From assembly GCF_008831285.2 (NCBI RefSeq), contig NC_045143.1, positions 21,476,854 to 21,540,853 of the forward strand: a DNA stretch of 64,000 bases, read 5' to 3'. The first letter of the stretch is position 1, and every line of letters begins with the position of its first letter. The notes under the pieces were generated by a model. It was not told the origin of the DNA. It worked only from the letters and a program-made list of their open reading frames with translations, and made no database searches. The DNA comes from Nymphaea colorata. Taxonomy: Eukaryota; Streptophyta; Magnoliopsida; Nymphaeales; Nymphaeaceae. Made by a program: the position numbers and the translations under genes. Shown here one piece after another: positions 46,402-59,683 of the stretch.

Positions 46402-48097
46402 TCAAAAATGCGCTCCAGAGAAAGTCACGCCTGGAATGGCCTGTCTGGGCCACAGCAGCTGCGGCACTTCTAAAATGTCGTCTTCTCCCTCACCTCCTTA
46501 TCTTGTTCTCCCGGGATCTTCAGATAACCTTGCAGGACATGGTGAAGAGAAAGAACTGGGCACTGGCCAATGCAAGATTTCTCCACTCCTTGTGGAGACA
46601 GTGGCGATGGGGGGTGTATTTTTGCAAGCGACACCCATTTGGTGGGTGCGTGGCCAAGTTTGCTATACAGTTGGAAGTGGGGCAGGGGCTGAGGCAGTTG
46701 ATAACATGAAATGTTTGAAAAATGATCAATATTGAATTTTAGAAAATTTGGGGTGATTACACCTTCTAAGAATTTTCAAACTATTAGAACATTGATTAGG
46801 AAATACTTGTTGCTCTTAAATTGTTGTGTAAACAAATTTATTAATTGAAAAATGTCATTCTCATGTTTTAATAAATAATGAATAAGTGCACGTGAGCAAT
46901 GTGTTCCTTTAAGGGGTAGCATTGATTGTGAAGGTTCCACCAATCTGCCCAGAAAATTCATAAAGGTTTATGAAACAATAGCTCTAGAGTCAAATGAACC
47001 TTCTATAATTTTGCTGTAGATTTATGGGACACTCACAAAGTGTCTCTATTGCCAAACGCCCTCTTAGCTCCTTTATAAACTAAAGGGCAACACAAGGCAC
47101 TGAGAGAGTTTGTAAACTTCGCCTTACGTAAAAGAGTGGGTGAGAAGATTACATAATAAAAACATGAAAGATGGTTGTTGTATATGAAAACACCCTTACT
47201 TTGAACCGGGTCCAGATCTAGAACTTTGAGAACATTTTTAGTTGTAATAACTTTGGATGTGATGTATATTCAAACTCTGATTTTAACTATGCATTGGACT
47301 CATATATTTAAATTTGGATTTGGATATATGAATTCAGCTTTGTTTTATTTTGAATTTACTATCCAATTGGATATATACCGAATTACTTAATTTTAAGACG
47401 ATCTGTCATAAGTTAGGTTGTATGGGAAGAAAATATTTTTAACATCCAGTAATTTACATATCCATTCCTCTCTCCCGTTCTCGTCTTGGGTAAGCAATTT
47501 TGGGCAGGAGGTTAGAGTTGTATCTTATTATCCAGTCATTGGTGCAAAACCCATAAATTGCCCAAGCCACATATCTAAATAAGCTTTGTGATTCTGAGAA
47601 AAGAAAAAAAAACAAGATCACATATCCAAATTTTTTACATAATAAAATAGGATAAATGAAAACCGTAGAAAAAGAAATCTGCAAACGTGAGAAAAGGGAA
47701 GCGTAGAAGATTGGGATTGATACATTTTTCCCAGATTTGTTTAGCAGAAAAAATATATGGGACTTTTGCCAGTGTGCATAGAAGCCTATGGGCTCACCAT
47801 AGTCGAAAATCAGTAGAGCTTCTGATTGGAGGCAAACAAATGGACCCTTAAAGATTAATTCTCTCATAAACTCAGCAACTTGAGAAATTTAATTTTCTGA
47901 GTTAAAAGAAAGCGAGAGTCTTGTTGTATTTTTGTACTCTCCACCACGGCAGCGGTGGACCTAATTAGAGGGGTGCATGCGCACTTGCTCACCTTTGTAA
48001 GTTTGATCTCTTCCTTAATTTGCCTAATTTCTTCACTTCTGATTCTTTTCCTCTACTCTTCCCGTCTACCCAGAAACAGGGGAGGTTGGCGTTAGTA
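46402..48097. repeat. Duplicated block shared with 21420-23137
   Basis: Collinear with the sequence between copia gag and the CNL coiled-coil fragment at 21420-23137. AT-rich and non-coding apart from the partly conserved plus-strand ORF at 46436-46735. Confidence 0.8.
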
Positions 48098-48240
48098 ATG
48101 GGCGTACTTGCAGAAGCGCTCTTTCTGTTATTTTGGAAGCCATCACCAGTTTATTGAAAGAAAAGGTCAGCCTCATCTTGAATGCCAAAGCTGATATCGT
48201 CAACCTCCAGAGGAAGCTGGAACTATTACCGGCAGCCCTT
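48098..48240 (+). pseudogene. CNL N-terminal coiled-coil fragment (second)
   Basis: ATG at 48098 opens M-G-V-L-A-E-A-L, then a frameshift leads to ILEAITSLLKEKVSLILNAK and IVNLQRKLELLPAALK. It is broken abruptly in a run of ten A residues, after which the sequence matches 2565 onward (a different repeat). This looks like a recombination junction in the A-run. Confidence 0.82.
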
Positions 48241-50149
48241 AAAAAAAAAAGAGGGGCCACTATCGATAGACTTTAGGGAGTCAAAATCATAAATTTTACA
48301 CTCTTATCAAGAAAGCATCCAAAGTGAAGCTTTTCTCTATTCTTTTGCTCTAACTTCTACAAAATGAAATAAAAAAAAAACCCACTTGAAAGGAAATAGG
48401 TCAAAAGACTAGTAACAAAACCTAACCCTGAGTACGTAATTGGTCTGACCCAACTTTGTGTGGCTCGTGCCACTTGTTCATGCCCTGTTGCTATGGTTAG
48501 AGAGACCTTTCACATCCCATTCTGAGCTCTTAGTTCTGTCAAACAGAGTTTGTTGAAATAAAACAGCTCAACTGGATTAGTATGACTCCTGGACATCATC
48601 AGCTTTGTCTCTTCATAATTGGGATGGCCTGTCTTAAGTTTGGCAAGGTCGATTGCATTCCCTCGTGGCATGAACAAGTTGTACATCTAGTCAATGGTCA
48701 GATCATGAAACTTGGATGGGATAGAGGAAGTGTAGGTGATATAGAAGTTTGTGGATTGGGAAGTTTTTCAGATTTATTTAGCACCAATCATGCACCTTGC
48801 CAGCCTGTAGAGCACTACCTTCGTCTTCCTTCTCTTTCCATTTTCATAGAGTGAACAACAAGCCGATTTATTTCCATTTTCAAACATTTCTCTCACTTCT
48901 TTTCTTTTTTCTCGACGCGAACCTCGTTCACAACTCACTTTTCCATTTTCCCCATATTATTATGAATGAAAAAGCAAGTGATATGTGGAAAATATTATCT
49001 TGGTAGGCACCATGTTTCCAAATCAAAAGAAAACTAAAGTTAGATATGCATGATAAGGGGCTTTGTTTGTTTGAAAAATTTACTAATGTAGATTGGATTT
49101 TCATGGTTGGGATTTCGTAATCGTGGAAATGTCAACTGCCTAAAATTAAATCTATTAAAATTTGTGGGCCAATCTTTTTTTTTCCTTTTTTTCTTTCTTT
49201 TCTACATGCAACACTAAAGCAACTGGACAAGTGGTTTTGAAGCCTTTCATGGTGAAGAATAAATATGGGAATTTAAAAGTTTTGAAAGTTTTTGCCATTG
49301 ATCCACTTCTTTCTGTTCAATTACAAAAATAGGTGAGCATAGCCCATGTGAAAAATATTGATTGATAACTAGACAGCCGAGAGCTTTTATAACTACGCTT
49401 TTTGCTATTGAATTATTGACTATTGATCACAATTTAGTCAAGATTAGTGAATATTTGTGCCGTCGCCTTAAATTCCAATTTCTGGATGTATGAACACAAT
49501 TATGGCCCATTAATAGGAAGCCAATCCTGGTGATACATCAATGTACCAGGGACACCCATGATAGTAAGTATCGTTTGCCAAATAATCATATTGTAAGGAT
49601 TTAGGCTGGAGCAGAAGGTGGGGGAGCTGACAGGAGCCATGGCCCCTCCCCCCTCATCTTTTGGAAAAAGAAATGATACTTACATTTTAAAAAATTTTAA
49701 ATTGGCCTATGTAAAAATTTTGAAAAATATTGTTTGGCCCTTGTATAATTTTTGCAAATACTGATCAGCCCTTCCTAAAAAAATTGCTCGCTTCACCCCT
49801 GGATCTCGCGGTCTACTGTTTTTTATTTCATATCCATTTCATCTCAAGTTAATGAAATTATGAGTACCTCATATCAGAACATCATCACAATCAATAAGAG
49901 AAGAAGAGCTAATAAGAAACTAGACTGACATAGAAAATATATCTCTGGCGAGAAATTCTTGCTTGTGGGTAAGAACTGCCTCCACTGTAGCTTGCATGTG
50001 ACTTTGTAATTTCATAAGATAATCTTGCTTGACTAGTTGTTCTAGAATCCCCTATCCTCAATACTCTTACCAAATTTTCACTTTCTTACTGTTACCCAAA
50101 CACCGCTACATTTTCCATATTCATGAGAAATGAGCTTTTGAAGCATCAA

Positions 50150-50560
50150 ATTTGAGAAGAGAGAGAGGGTCCCCTTGTCATCAACCTCTAGGGCTACAAA
50201 AAGTGGTCCCCTCACTTCTTAAAGGCAACAACAAAGAAATCAGTAGAAACACAAGTCATATTTTTCCTCACCCAATCCTCACAAAATCCCAAATAAGAAA
50301 GCCCAAAGTTCAGAAAGACAATCTCACTTTGTCATAAGCTTTTGAAACATCTAGTTTGAGAAGAAAAAAATGTTCTATATGCCCTTATCCAAGCTGTTGA
50401 CCACTTCAAGAGCAAGATGCACGGATGGTGAATAAATCTAGTGGGGATATCAGAAGTACAACTAGTTTATAGATCACATTGCATAATGATATAAGTCAAG
50501 TGTTTTATATCCATAATGATATAGAATTAAGAATCAATATCATGTGTTCCATTTATGAGA
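50150..50560 (-). mobile_element. LINE reverse transcriptase fragment
   Basis: The minus strand gives FFLLKLDVSKAYDKVRLSF at about 50310-50365, the best-kept copy of this RT motif in the window, followed by a stop. An ISLCNVIYKLV-like stretch lies near 50465-50490. Fragment only. Confidence 0.75.
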
Positions 50561-51410
50561 AGAAATTTCTCACCACCAGAGCCATATTGTTTGCATCCCA
50601 AAATTTTTTTTGGTTCACCAGTGAGAATTTGTTTTGCAAACTAGAAAAGGGGTCCACCAGCCATTGGTATGAGGCTTAGTTTTTCTGTGGCATTCTTCAT
50701 TCTTGGTGCATTTTCTCAACTTAAATTCAATGTGGTGGATGGTAAAGATGTTAAAGTGTTTTAGAAATTTAAAATTTTATAAAGCAAAAGAAGATGTAAG
50801 AGTCAATCCTTAAAATAAGAAAATTGTTTATTAGCCATTGGAAAAGAAAGTTTGATAATTTTTGTTTGATAAAATGGTAAGAGATACATTTTAGAAGAAA
50901 TAATCTTAACTAATGAATCATTTGATTTGTAATAATCATTTAAAGTAAAAAAAAATAAGTCAATTTTTGAAAGAAGAGTTTTGATAAATCTTATAAAAAT
51001 GCTTTAATGAAATGACCATTTGTAAAGTAAAGAAAGTTAGTAGATATCTTTTGAAACACAAGTTAATCTCAAGTTTTAGCCTAACTCTATTACCATATTA
51101 TTAAGGCTCGATCATATTTTGGTTAGGTTTCCTAAAGGAGTGGTTGTGGGTATTGGTGAATCTTATGAATGCATGGTGAATATGAAAGTTAAATGAAAAG
51201 AGAAAGAATTCTCTATGCTTGAAAGAAAATTAGATAAGTCATTCATACTACAACATGCATATTAAAAAAAAGGTTTTCAAAAATGAGTTGTATGCCATCA
51301 AGTGTAGTCCAAATGATAAGGATCATGGGTGTTGCACCTTAATATTGGCCTTGGTGAAGTCGAATGATTTTGGGCCAAGCAAAATGGGAGATTTTTTTTG
51401 TTTAATATAT

Positions 51411-52107
51411 AAATAGAGAGAGAGAGAGAGAGAAATTAGAAGAGAGTAAAAGGGAGAGAAGTCTAAAAGGAGGGGAGTAAAGGTGGGTGGGGGAGGAGAG
51501 AAGAACCAGTCCAGTTGACCTCATAATGACACCCCTAATCTCAAAATCAACATTGTTCCTCAATACCATTAGGATAGCACCCTCCAAGAGTCAAACTGAA
51601 GACATGGCTCTAACACGCTGCCTAACCCAACCATTGTCCTACCCATCATTTGTTTAAAAGGGGTGGAGAGAGAGAGAAATGGAGGGGGGTTTAAAAAAGA
51701 AAAAAGAAAAAAGAGATTAAAAGAGAGGTAAATGAAAGAGAGAGAAAGAAAGATTTTTAAAAAGGGAGAGAGAGAATTGAGACATAGAGAAAAAACAGAA
51801 ATTTTAGAGAGGGAGATCTAAAAAGAGAGAGAAATCACAGAGAGAGCGAGGGAGAAAAATAGGAGAGAGAAATAGAGAAATCCAAGAGAGAAAGATTAAA
51901 AAAAGAAGAAAGAGAGATTAAAAGAAAGGTAAAATAAAGAGAGAGGAACAAAGAGATTTTAAGAAAGGGAGAGAGAGAACTGAAGAGAGAGAGACAAAAA
52001 AGGGAAATTTTAGAGAGAGAGATCTAAAGAGAGAGAAAAATCAGAGAGAGAGAGAAAGAGAAATAGGGGAGAGAAATACAGAGATTAAAAGAGAGATTTT
52101 GCATTTT
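51411..52107. repeat. GA-rich low-complexity tract (third, longest copy)
   Basis: Repeated 'gagagagaaa' runs, interrupted at about 51505-51650 by a non-repetitive stretch containing 'ctcataatgacacccctaatc'. The second half resembles 4770-5156 closely. Confidence 0.9.
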
Positions 52108-52787
52108 TAAATTCTCTTTCCTCGATGGAAACTAGGATTAATGAGTTTGGAAAATAATTTAAATATTATAACAAATTCATTACATTTATTGTAGGTCAGA
52201 GAGAAACTTAAGCTCATAAAGAAAGAGTCTAAGCAAAGTCTCCAAAGCTTTTAATTTCAAGAGTTTGAAATGCTTGTGAAACTATAAAAAAAATCTTTGT
52301 ACGCATGTGTAAATAGTAAAGTAGACATCCTATCTAATCTTGGCAATTACGAGAAGCCTAGATAATGAGGAAGAATCGTTTACTCTAGAAGAAGTAGATG
52401 AGGGAAGCTCCTCCCTTGATCCTCCTGTACTCAAATCCCATTGAAGGAGCATTTTTGAAGGAAAATCACTCTTTTGGGATTGCTAATATAATGACAAATA
52501 AATGGTTTATCAAGAGAAGAAGGATTCAAAGGTGGCTAAAATAGTGGTCTAAAACTAATAGTAAGGTATGTATTAATCTTGAACATGACTAGATAAAAGG
52601 TACCGATCTTGAATCTGACTTCCACCCTTGATAATGAATGAGCAGGTAAGCTTTTGTTGGCCACACTGCGATAAAAGTCTTACAATAAAACAGAAGGTTT
52701 ATGGATTTTTGGATGAACGACAAAGCTATGTGATAGCTTCAACAGGATTTTTGGCGGAGCTTTCTTGATGTGGTTCAGTACCAAAGA

Positions 52788-53780
52788 CTCTAAACAATTT
52801 GTTAATGTGAAAAAGAAAAAAAATAAATTGCAGTAACACTGAATGTTAAAGTATTGGATTCAAATAAAATCTCATGTTACCATATCAAATTTATCAGATA
52901 TTATAATTCCAATTTGGATTTAAATACGAAGGAAGAAAATCCATGCCGTATCCACATTCAAATTGATTTAAATTCACAATTCAAATTTGATTTTAGATTT
53001 ACATTCACGCATGAATCCAACTTTTAACTACAAGAGCCAAAACCACATTACGATATGTTAAAATGTACAGATATTCAAAACGTATAAATTGCGTGTATGA
53101 TAATTCATTTGAAATTGAATTCGAATGGAAACCTGAATCGGAATATGATGGGATATTTAGTTAAAACTGAACCCGAATTCAAATCCAATCAAAAGTCATT
53201 TCTTAAATATAAATCCCATTCAATTTTTTTAATTATAGTGTTACTTTTATCTTTTTTGATATCAACTAACTTTTTTCCGAATAATGGATGTGCGTTCAAA
53301 TTCATTACTTCAAAATAGGTGTGAATACATACATGAGGTTGCTTCTAGAGAATTCTTACTACAACAAAAATACAAAAATCAATAATTAGTTGTTATAGTT
53401 TTAACAAATTGTTATACGAATGATTATGTTACGATTTGAAGAGAAAACAAATAAACTAATATGAGATGTTGCACCAATCCAGACAGATGAATTCTCCTGA
53501 ACAAATACTGCACCCGTTAACAAGAAGCTAAGCAGAGATATGAAGTGGAGAATGATCAGGCCAACCTCCAAATAACTGAATCATCCAACCACCACCTTTG
53601 ACATTTCATAATGAAAAAACAAATGCAAAGATCGAACTGAAGTTGCTGAACTTGCCAATGGTAAAGAAACAAAAATATTTGTTGACAAGTTCTGAATGCT
53701 CTGCATTGGGCAATCACCTCCCCTAACTAAAAAAAAATAAAAAATAACAAAAATAGAAGAGAGGAGGAGGAGTCATTGCC
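52788..53780. other. AT-rich sequence with MITE-like composition
   Basis: 52860-53240 is dense in 'aaattcaaatttgattt' and 'gaatcggaatatgatggg' motifs as in the dispersed MITEs, but I cannot fix its ends. 53330-53780 has no recognised feature. Confidence 0.4.
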
Positions 53781-54347
53781 ATCATTGAGGGAGTTGAGCA
53801 TAGGCATGGTCTGCATGATCAGACCCGGCCAGCCCGGTAACTTTGTGGCCGGGTATCGGACAATACATGTAGCCCGTTGCGGACCGGTAAGCCAAATTTT
53901 TTTTTATTTTTAATTTTTAAATACATTTTGAAGTCTGTTTCCTTTGTAAAGTTTCAAAGTTTCGAAAGTTTCGAAAATTGAAAGTTCGCTTAGTCTTTGA
54001 TTTCTTCCTTCGCCATCAGTGTATCACCAAGCTGCATCGCCATCATCACACTCCTGGCTTGCGCGGCCGTGCCTACCATGCCATCACCAATTTGTTGCCT
54101 CTTGCTCCAAATCCAAACCATTTGTCGCCGCCTCTACTGCTCGCTGAGGACTCATTGATTCCATTATCACAAGTCCTCCCTCTCTCTCTCTCTGTATGTG
54201 GATGTTGTTCTCCATTGGAATGAATCCGATTGTGAATGACTGTTCTTCGTTGGGCTGAATCAGGTGACATTCGTAAGATGGGAAGGCAGGACAGTGGTGA
54301 AGAGCATGTTTGTTTGACCAGTCCAATCGGAGCGTGAAGCGGTGGAG
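53781..54347. other. GC-richer segment ending at the assembly gap
   Basis: Contains 'cccggccagcccggtaac' and 'gcggaccggtaagcc' motifs (about 53823-53895), as found near the ends of some plant hAT elements, then a CT-rich and codon-like stretch to 54347. A short ORF (53978-54223) has no recognisable family. The gap truncates whatever this is. Confidence 0.35.
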
Positions 54348-54447
54348 NNNNNNNNNNNNNNNNNNNNNNNNNNNNNNNNNNNNNNNNNNNNNNNNNNNNN
54401 NNNNNNNNNNNNNNNNNNNNNNNNNNNNNNNNNNNNNNNNNNNNNNN
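54348..54447. other. Assembly gap of exactly 100 N
   Basis: One hundred consecutive N, a conventional placeholder for a gap of unknown length. The sequence after it is a second reading of 41116 onward. Confidence 0.99.
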
Positions 54448-55348
54448 ATGACATGAAATTAAAATCAATATCATAATGTGTTGCATTTACCCACCTTACA
54501 AGCTTGTTTGTGATGAAGAAATTTTCACCCTAGTGCTGCATATTTTGCATCTCAAATTTCTTTTGGTTCACCATGGTTATTTGTTCTACAAAGTGGAAAA
54601 GGGTCACTGGCCATCAGTATGAGGCTTAGTTTTTTCTGGCGAGTTGTTCATTCTTGGTGAATTTCCACATTCATTTAAGCATTATTCTCCACTTAAATGC
54701 AGTGTGGGGCATGGTAAATATTTTATATTGTTTTAGAAATTTTAAATTTTATAAAGCAAAAAATGATGTAAGAGCCAATCCTTAAAATAAGAAAACTGTT
54801 TGTGAGGCATTGCAAAAGAGAGTTCTATAATTTTTTTTAAAAATGGTAGGAGATATGTTTTAGAAGAAATAATCTTAACTAATGAATCGTTTGATTTGGA
54901 AAATCATTTGAATAAAAAATCAAGTCAGTTTTTGAGAAAAAGTGCTTTAAAAATTTTATAAATTTTTTTAATGAATGATCATTTGTAACATAAAGAAAGT
55001 TAGTAGCAATCTTCCAGAACACATTAATCTCAAGGTTTTAGCCTAACTCAGTTACCACAATATTAGGGCTCGATCTTATTTGTTAGGTTTTTTAAAGGAG
55101 TGGCTGTAGGTATCCGTGAATCCTGTAAATGCATAGTGAATATGCATGTTAAATGAAAAAAAAAGAGTTCTCTATGCTTGAAAGAAAATTAGATAAGTCA
55201 TTCATACACAACATACATATAAAATCGAAAATGGTATCTATCAAGTCAAGTGTAGTATGATAACCATCATGGGTACTGCACCTTAATATTGGCCTTGGTG
55301 AAGTTGACAGATTTTGGGCGATGCAAGATGAGACTATATATATATATA

Positions 55349-55600
55349 AAGAGAGAGAGAGAGAGAGAGAGAAATCGAAGAGAGAAAGATAAAAGAAAAA
55401 AAAGAAAAGAGTGATAAAAGAGAAGTAATAAAAGAAAGAAAAAGAGAGGAAGAGATTTTAAAAAAGGGAGAGAGAGAACTGAAGAGAGAGAAAAAAAGTG
55501 AAAAGAAATTTTTAGAAAGACATAGCGAAGAGTGCTAAAACGAGAGAGGAATAGAGAGAGCGAACCTGAGAGAGAAATAGAGAAATTAAAAGAGAGATTT
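55349..55600. repeat. GA-rich tract (re-reading of 42033-42298)
   Basis: Same tract as 42033-42298, with several missing bases. Not an independent locus if the contig-overlap interpretation is right. Confidence 0.85.
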
Positions 55601-57516
55601 TAAGTTCAAATTTCTTTCATGGATGGAACTAGGAATAACAAGTTAGGCCTCCTAGTGCTCTTCTGTGCTGAGCATGGCAGCGGCCTCTTGCGAGGCCTCT
55701 GCTAAACCGAATGCTCTCTCCCAGTGCATGCTGGTTACTTTCGAATCTGGCCGGGGGAGTTAAATGCCTCCTCATGGCTTGAATTTGATTGAGTCAATGA
55801 GGTGGGTATTGGTCCTGCACCCTAGTAGGCCCCACACGAGTCCAGCTGCATGGTTAAAATTAAAAAGAAAAGAGAAAAGTGAAAATTCATATTTTTCTAA
55901 GGGCAAAATGACCTTTTGTAAAATGAATTTGGATCCGGTTTTGACAATTTTGGGTCCGCTTGAATCTGAATCAATTTTCCCGAACCTGGAAGGTCCAGAT
56001 TGAAGTCAAATACCGAATTATGGATTGAATTTGTGTCTTCAGTCCAGTTTTAGATTTTATAAAGCAAAATTGAGACAGAAGGTGAGGGGAGTTTGTGTGC
56101 GTGCTCGGGGATCCAACTTGATATATGATGCTGGAGGTTGGTTCTCGGGCTTGGTTTTTTATATTTGGATAAAAAATTTGGGTTGGATCTAGGTTAAGCT
56201 TTGTGCATTGAATTTGGATATATTATATATATATATATATATTTGTTCTGGATTGTGAACTGGATTTTTACTCTATTTTTGGATCTTGGATCAGGTTTTT
56301 GGATATAGGTATATTTTGGATGTAATGCTTAGTTTTCGATCTGAATTTGGCACAATTTTCGATTTAAAGCTGAGATTTGGATTCAGATCTATGACTCAAT
56401 TTTGTATCTGGATCTTAATTTGGGTCTAGATATGGATCTATGGATCCATTTTTTCTTTAGATCTTGGATTGGATCAAATATGAATCCAAGGCTCTTCAAT
56501 CTAGACTAGGTGGATCTAGATATGGATGGAGGGCTCTTTTGCAATCTAGAGGTGGCATTTGGATCCAAAGATGGGTCTAGGGATCTGATTTCGATTTACA
56601 GCTAGGATTTGGATCCAGATATGGGTCTAGGGTCTTGTTTTCAGTCTCTGTATGATTTTTTGGACTGAATCCCTGTCTGAATGTGGATTTGAATTACAAA
56701 ATATGTCTAGATTTGGGCTGTGCTGGAGTCAACTTCTGAAATTAGATGTAAATGGGTCCTAAATCGAGTTGACAATATAATCAGATAAGAAATTGATCAA
56801 AATTAAGGAAAATCAAGGTGTTTGCAGCTGGCAATCTTTGCTATTTTGTTGTAAACTCACCATAAAATGTTCAAAAAATGCTGATTACCCCAAACAACGG
56901 TTGGATCTATCATCCACCATTGGCAAGACATTGATGTGGTGGTGGAGCTTATTAAACGGACTCACTCACTCAACTTAATTTTTATGAGGGGAGTGCCTAA
57001 GTCTACAAGTCAACTATAATTTTGGGCAGCAGCGTCATCTTTATCATCAGTTCTTGCTTTGCCTTTCTTCCCCTCCATATTCTACAATTCCCTATCTCCA
57101 ATACTCATACCAAATTTTCACCATCTTACCATTACCCAAACACGGCTAGATTAAGTAACAAACCTGTTCTCTTCCCCAAAAGCCAGCTTTCCATATCCAT
57201 GAGAAATGAGCTTTAGTTTATAGGGTTCACAATCTCCAATTCAAGTATTGGTGTCTGACCAAAAGAGCCCACAAGGAGTTGGACATTCTAGCATGAAAGT
57301 TATAGTAAAGAAAACACTGGAAATATCACCAGAAAATATCGATGGAAAGCCCTGTTGAATAGGTAGAGTTAGACCGGGGATAACATGAACAAGCATTTGA
57401 GCTTCTGTCAAGAGTCTTTTTGTGTCCATTGTATATGCAAACAATAAAAAGGTATTACATGTGCAACTCTTAGTATCACAGTGCAAGACATTTATCCTAG
57501 CTTCCGCAAGAGTACA

Positions 57517-58862
57517 TAGGCTCAACAAAGGGGAACTGCATCCCCAAGGGGGTTGGTGCCTTGGGCAGTTGGGGATGGGTAGACTGGTAGTTTCCGTTTT
57601 GAATCCCCATTGTATCAACTCCCTGTGCTGCAAAAGAATGCATCGATATGAAAATTGATCTATAATGTGGGCACCTTTCCCATGGCACCAAAAGCATACT
57701 TGGACTTTATGGGGACTTTATTGTAAAAAATGACTTCTAATACTCCTTCTGCTCTCCCAAACAAGGGAAACGTGAAACTTTTTGACCATTTTTCTGATTT
57801 TCTTTTATGAATTTAACAAGTTAAAACTATGGGAACCCCCATATGAGCCAAGGGGTACATGTCCACTCTTCATTGCCGAAAATTTCATTACATGTCTTTA
57901 TGGTTGCGGCCAGTGGTAGAGCCAAAAATTTCTGGTTGAGGGGCACTTGAAGTGTAAGATTCAAATCTTAAGGGACACTGATATGTGAAAAACGGAAAAT
58001 TAATGGAGTTTTTGTATGTAAATAGTTTAATTTTTTTGGGTTGGTGTGGGCAACTGCCCACACTAGCAATAATGTAGCTCTGCCACTAGGACACAGTAGC
58101 TAAGTTTTCACTATGGTCTACATGCTATGCATCCCCATTTTTGGCTGCTGTAAATATAATTTTTTGTTAATACAAGTCCAGAGCCTAACTCCCACCATCT
58201 TCCATAGGAAACCTGAGCTGCTAATTACCCTATATCAGGAGATGTCAGCATATCCGATTTGGATCAGATATCTGACCAAACTCTATCGAAAAAAATTAGA
58301 TATGAAAAAAGAAAATATCTGGTTAATAAGGCAGATCATATTTGCATTTAAGAAATGACATATGATGGGATTCAGATATACATGATATCCTATCATATTC
58401 AGATTCATCGGATTTATTTTTAAAGAAATATCCTATATCTAATGCTCTTAAATTCTAAAACAATGGCTAAATTTGGTTCAAAATTCGGATTCAGGTTCAG
58501 ATATGAATGTAAAAGTCAATTGTGAAATCAGATTTTGAATTTGGATTCAGATATAAATTTCTTTGTGTTTCAAATATGAATATCCAAAAAAGTGGACACA
58601 GTTAAAAGTATATCTGATTTGAATGTGATCTGCTGACATCCCAACTATATCCACATAAATTGTCCAACTCAACTCAAAGATCAGAAGACAAACATGCAGC
58701 CCCTGCGAAATGAATTAGCATAAGATTTGCAAGTGGATGGAATGCAACAGGCAAGCTTAGCATCACAAAGAGGTTCTGATACACTCTTTGTTACACATAT
58801 CAATGGCCAAAAAGAGCTGCAAATAAGCCAGATGTGGGGTGGTATGAGCAGTTGCCGGCTTT
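57517..58862. repeat. Dispersed repeat with two MITEs (re-reading of 44236-45580)
   Basis: Contains the CAGTGG-type MITE at about 57911-58088 and the GATGTCAGCA MITE at about 58241-58640, identical to the pre-gap copies. Confidence 0.85.
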
Positions 58863-58901
58863 GTCTGGGATTGAATAAGATCCCATTTCCTTCCCTGGTC
58901 A

Positions 58902-59683
58902 CCCCACAAGTTCCCAGCAGTGATCGCGTGTGTGACCCAATTTCCTACAGTGAGTACACTTAAGTTTGCTGTGATTTTTCTGTGTGTTTGAGTGGTACCT
59001 TTGTATGCCTTGATTAGTGCCCGATTGTGAAAGGCACGCCATTCTTTCTTGGCTGTCTTCTATGGAGTCCATTTTAGGAGGGACGCTCATGACTCTTTGC
59101 CTTGACACCTCTCTCTGAATCATTTGACAAACCGGATTGAATTTTGGCCGCGGCATAGTATTCAGGATTTGAGTTCTTATGGCTTCATAGTCCTCACTCA
59201 ATCCAACGAGGACCTTGAAGATTTGATCTTCTTCAAATCTTGGAGGAACTCATCATATAGACTCCCGAGTCTCCCAGTGTACCGCTGCACATCTTGGTCA
59301 TGGAGGGTGAGATTGGCAATCTCGCATTGTATGTGGTATACTTGAGCAAGATTATTTTGCTCACTGTAAAGTTCTTTTAGAGCCTCCCATATTCCGTGCG
59401 CGGTATCTTGATATGTAAACAGATTAGCTATGGATGGTTCTGTGGAGTTGAGCAGCCATGCCATAACCATGTCATTCTGTGATTCCCATTCATCATAGTT
59501 GGGGTCATTAGTGGCTGGAGCTTTGATTTTCCCATTAATATATCGTGCCTTTAGAAACCTGTGGCACTTGTAAATTCCGTATCTCTTCACAGGATTGTCC
59601 AAAAAATCTGAAAATTGAATAAAAAATACTAGACACATCCTCAAATCCAACACCACCTTACTCAACCTCTGAATCACCTCCAC
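58902..59683 (-). pseudogene. Copia gag fragment (re-reading of 45620-46401)
   Basis: Same lesions and the same CCHC zinc knuckle (about 58915-58956) as the pre-gap copy. The translated pieces are identical to it. Confidence 0.88.

Larger units (their letters stand above)
48241..52787. repeat. Third copy of the 2565-5860 block
   Basis: Collinear with 2565-5860, including the LINE piece, GA tract and the 'ttttggcggagctttcttg' end. It contains about 1 kb (50709-51715) that is missing from 4770. Right end at 52787: copy A continues into a GT microsatellite, this copy into unrelated AT-rich DNA. No intact gene. Confidence 0.87.

Noticed and set aside
54073-54486. ORF spanning the N gap
   Set aside because: It exists only because N bases are translated as unknown residues.
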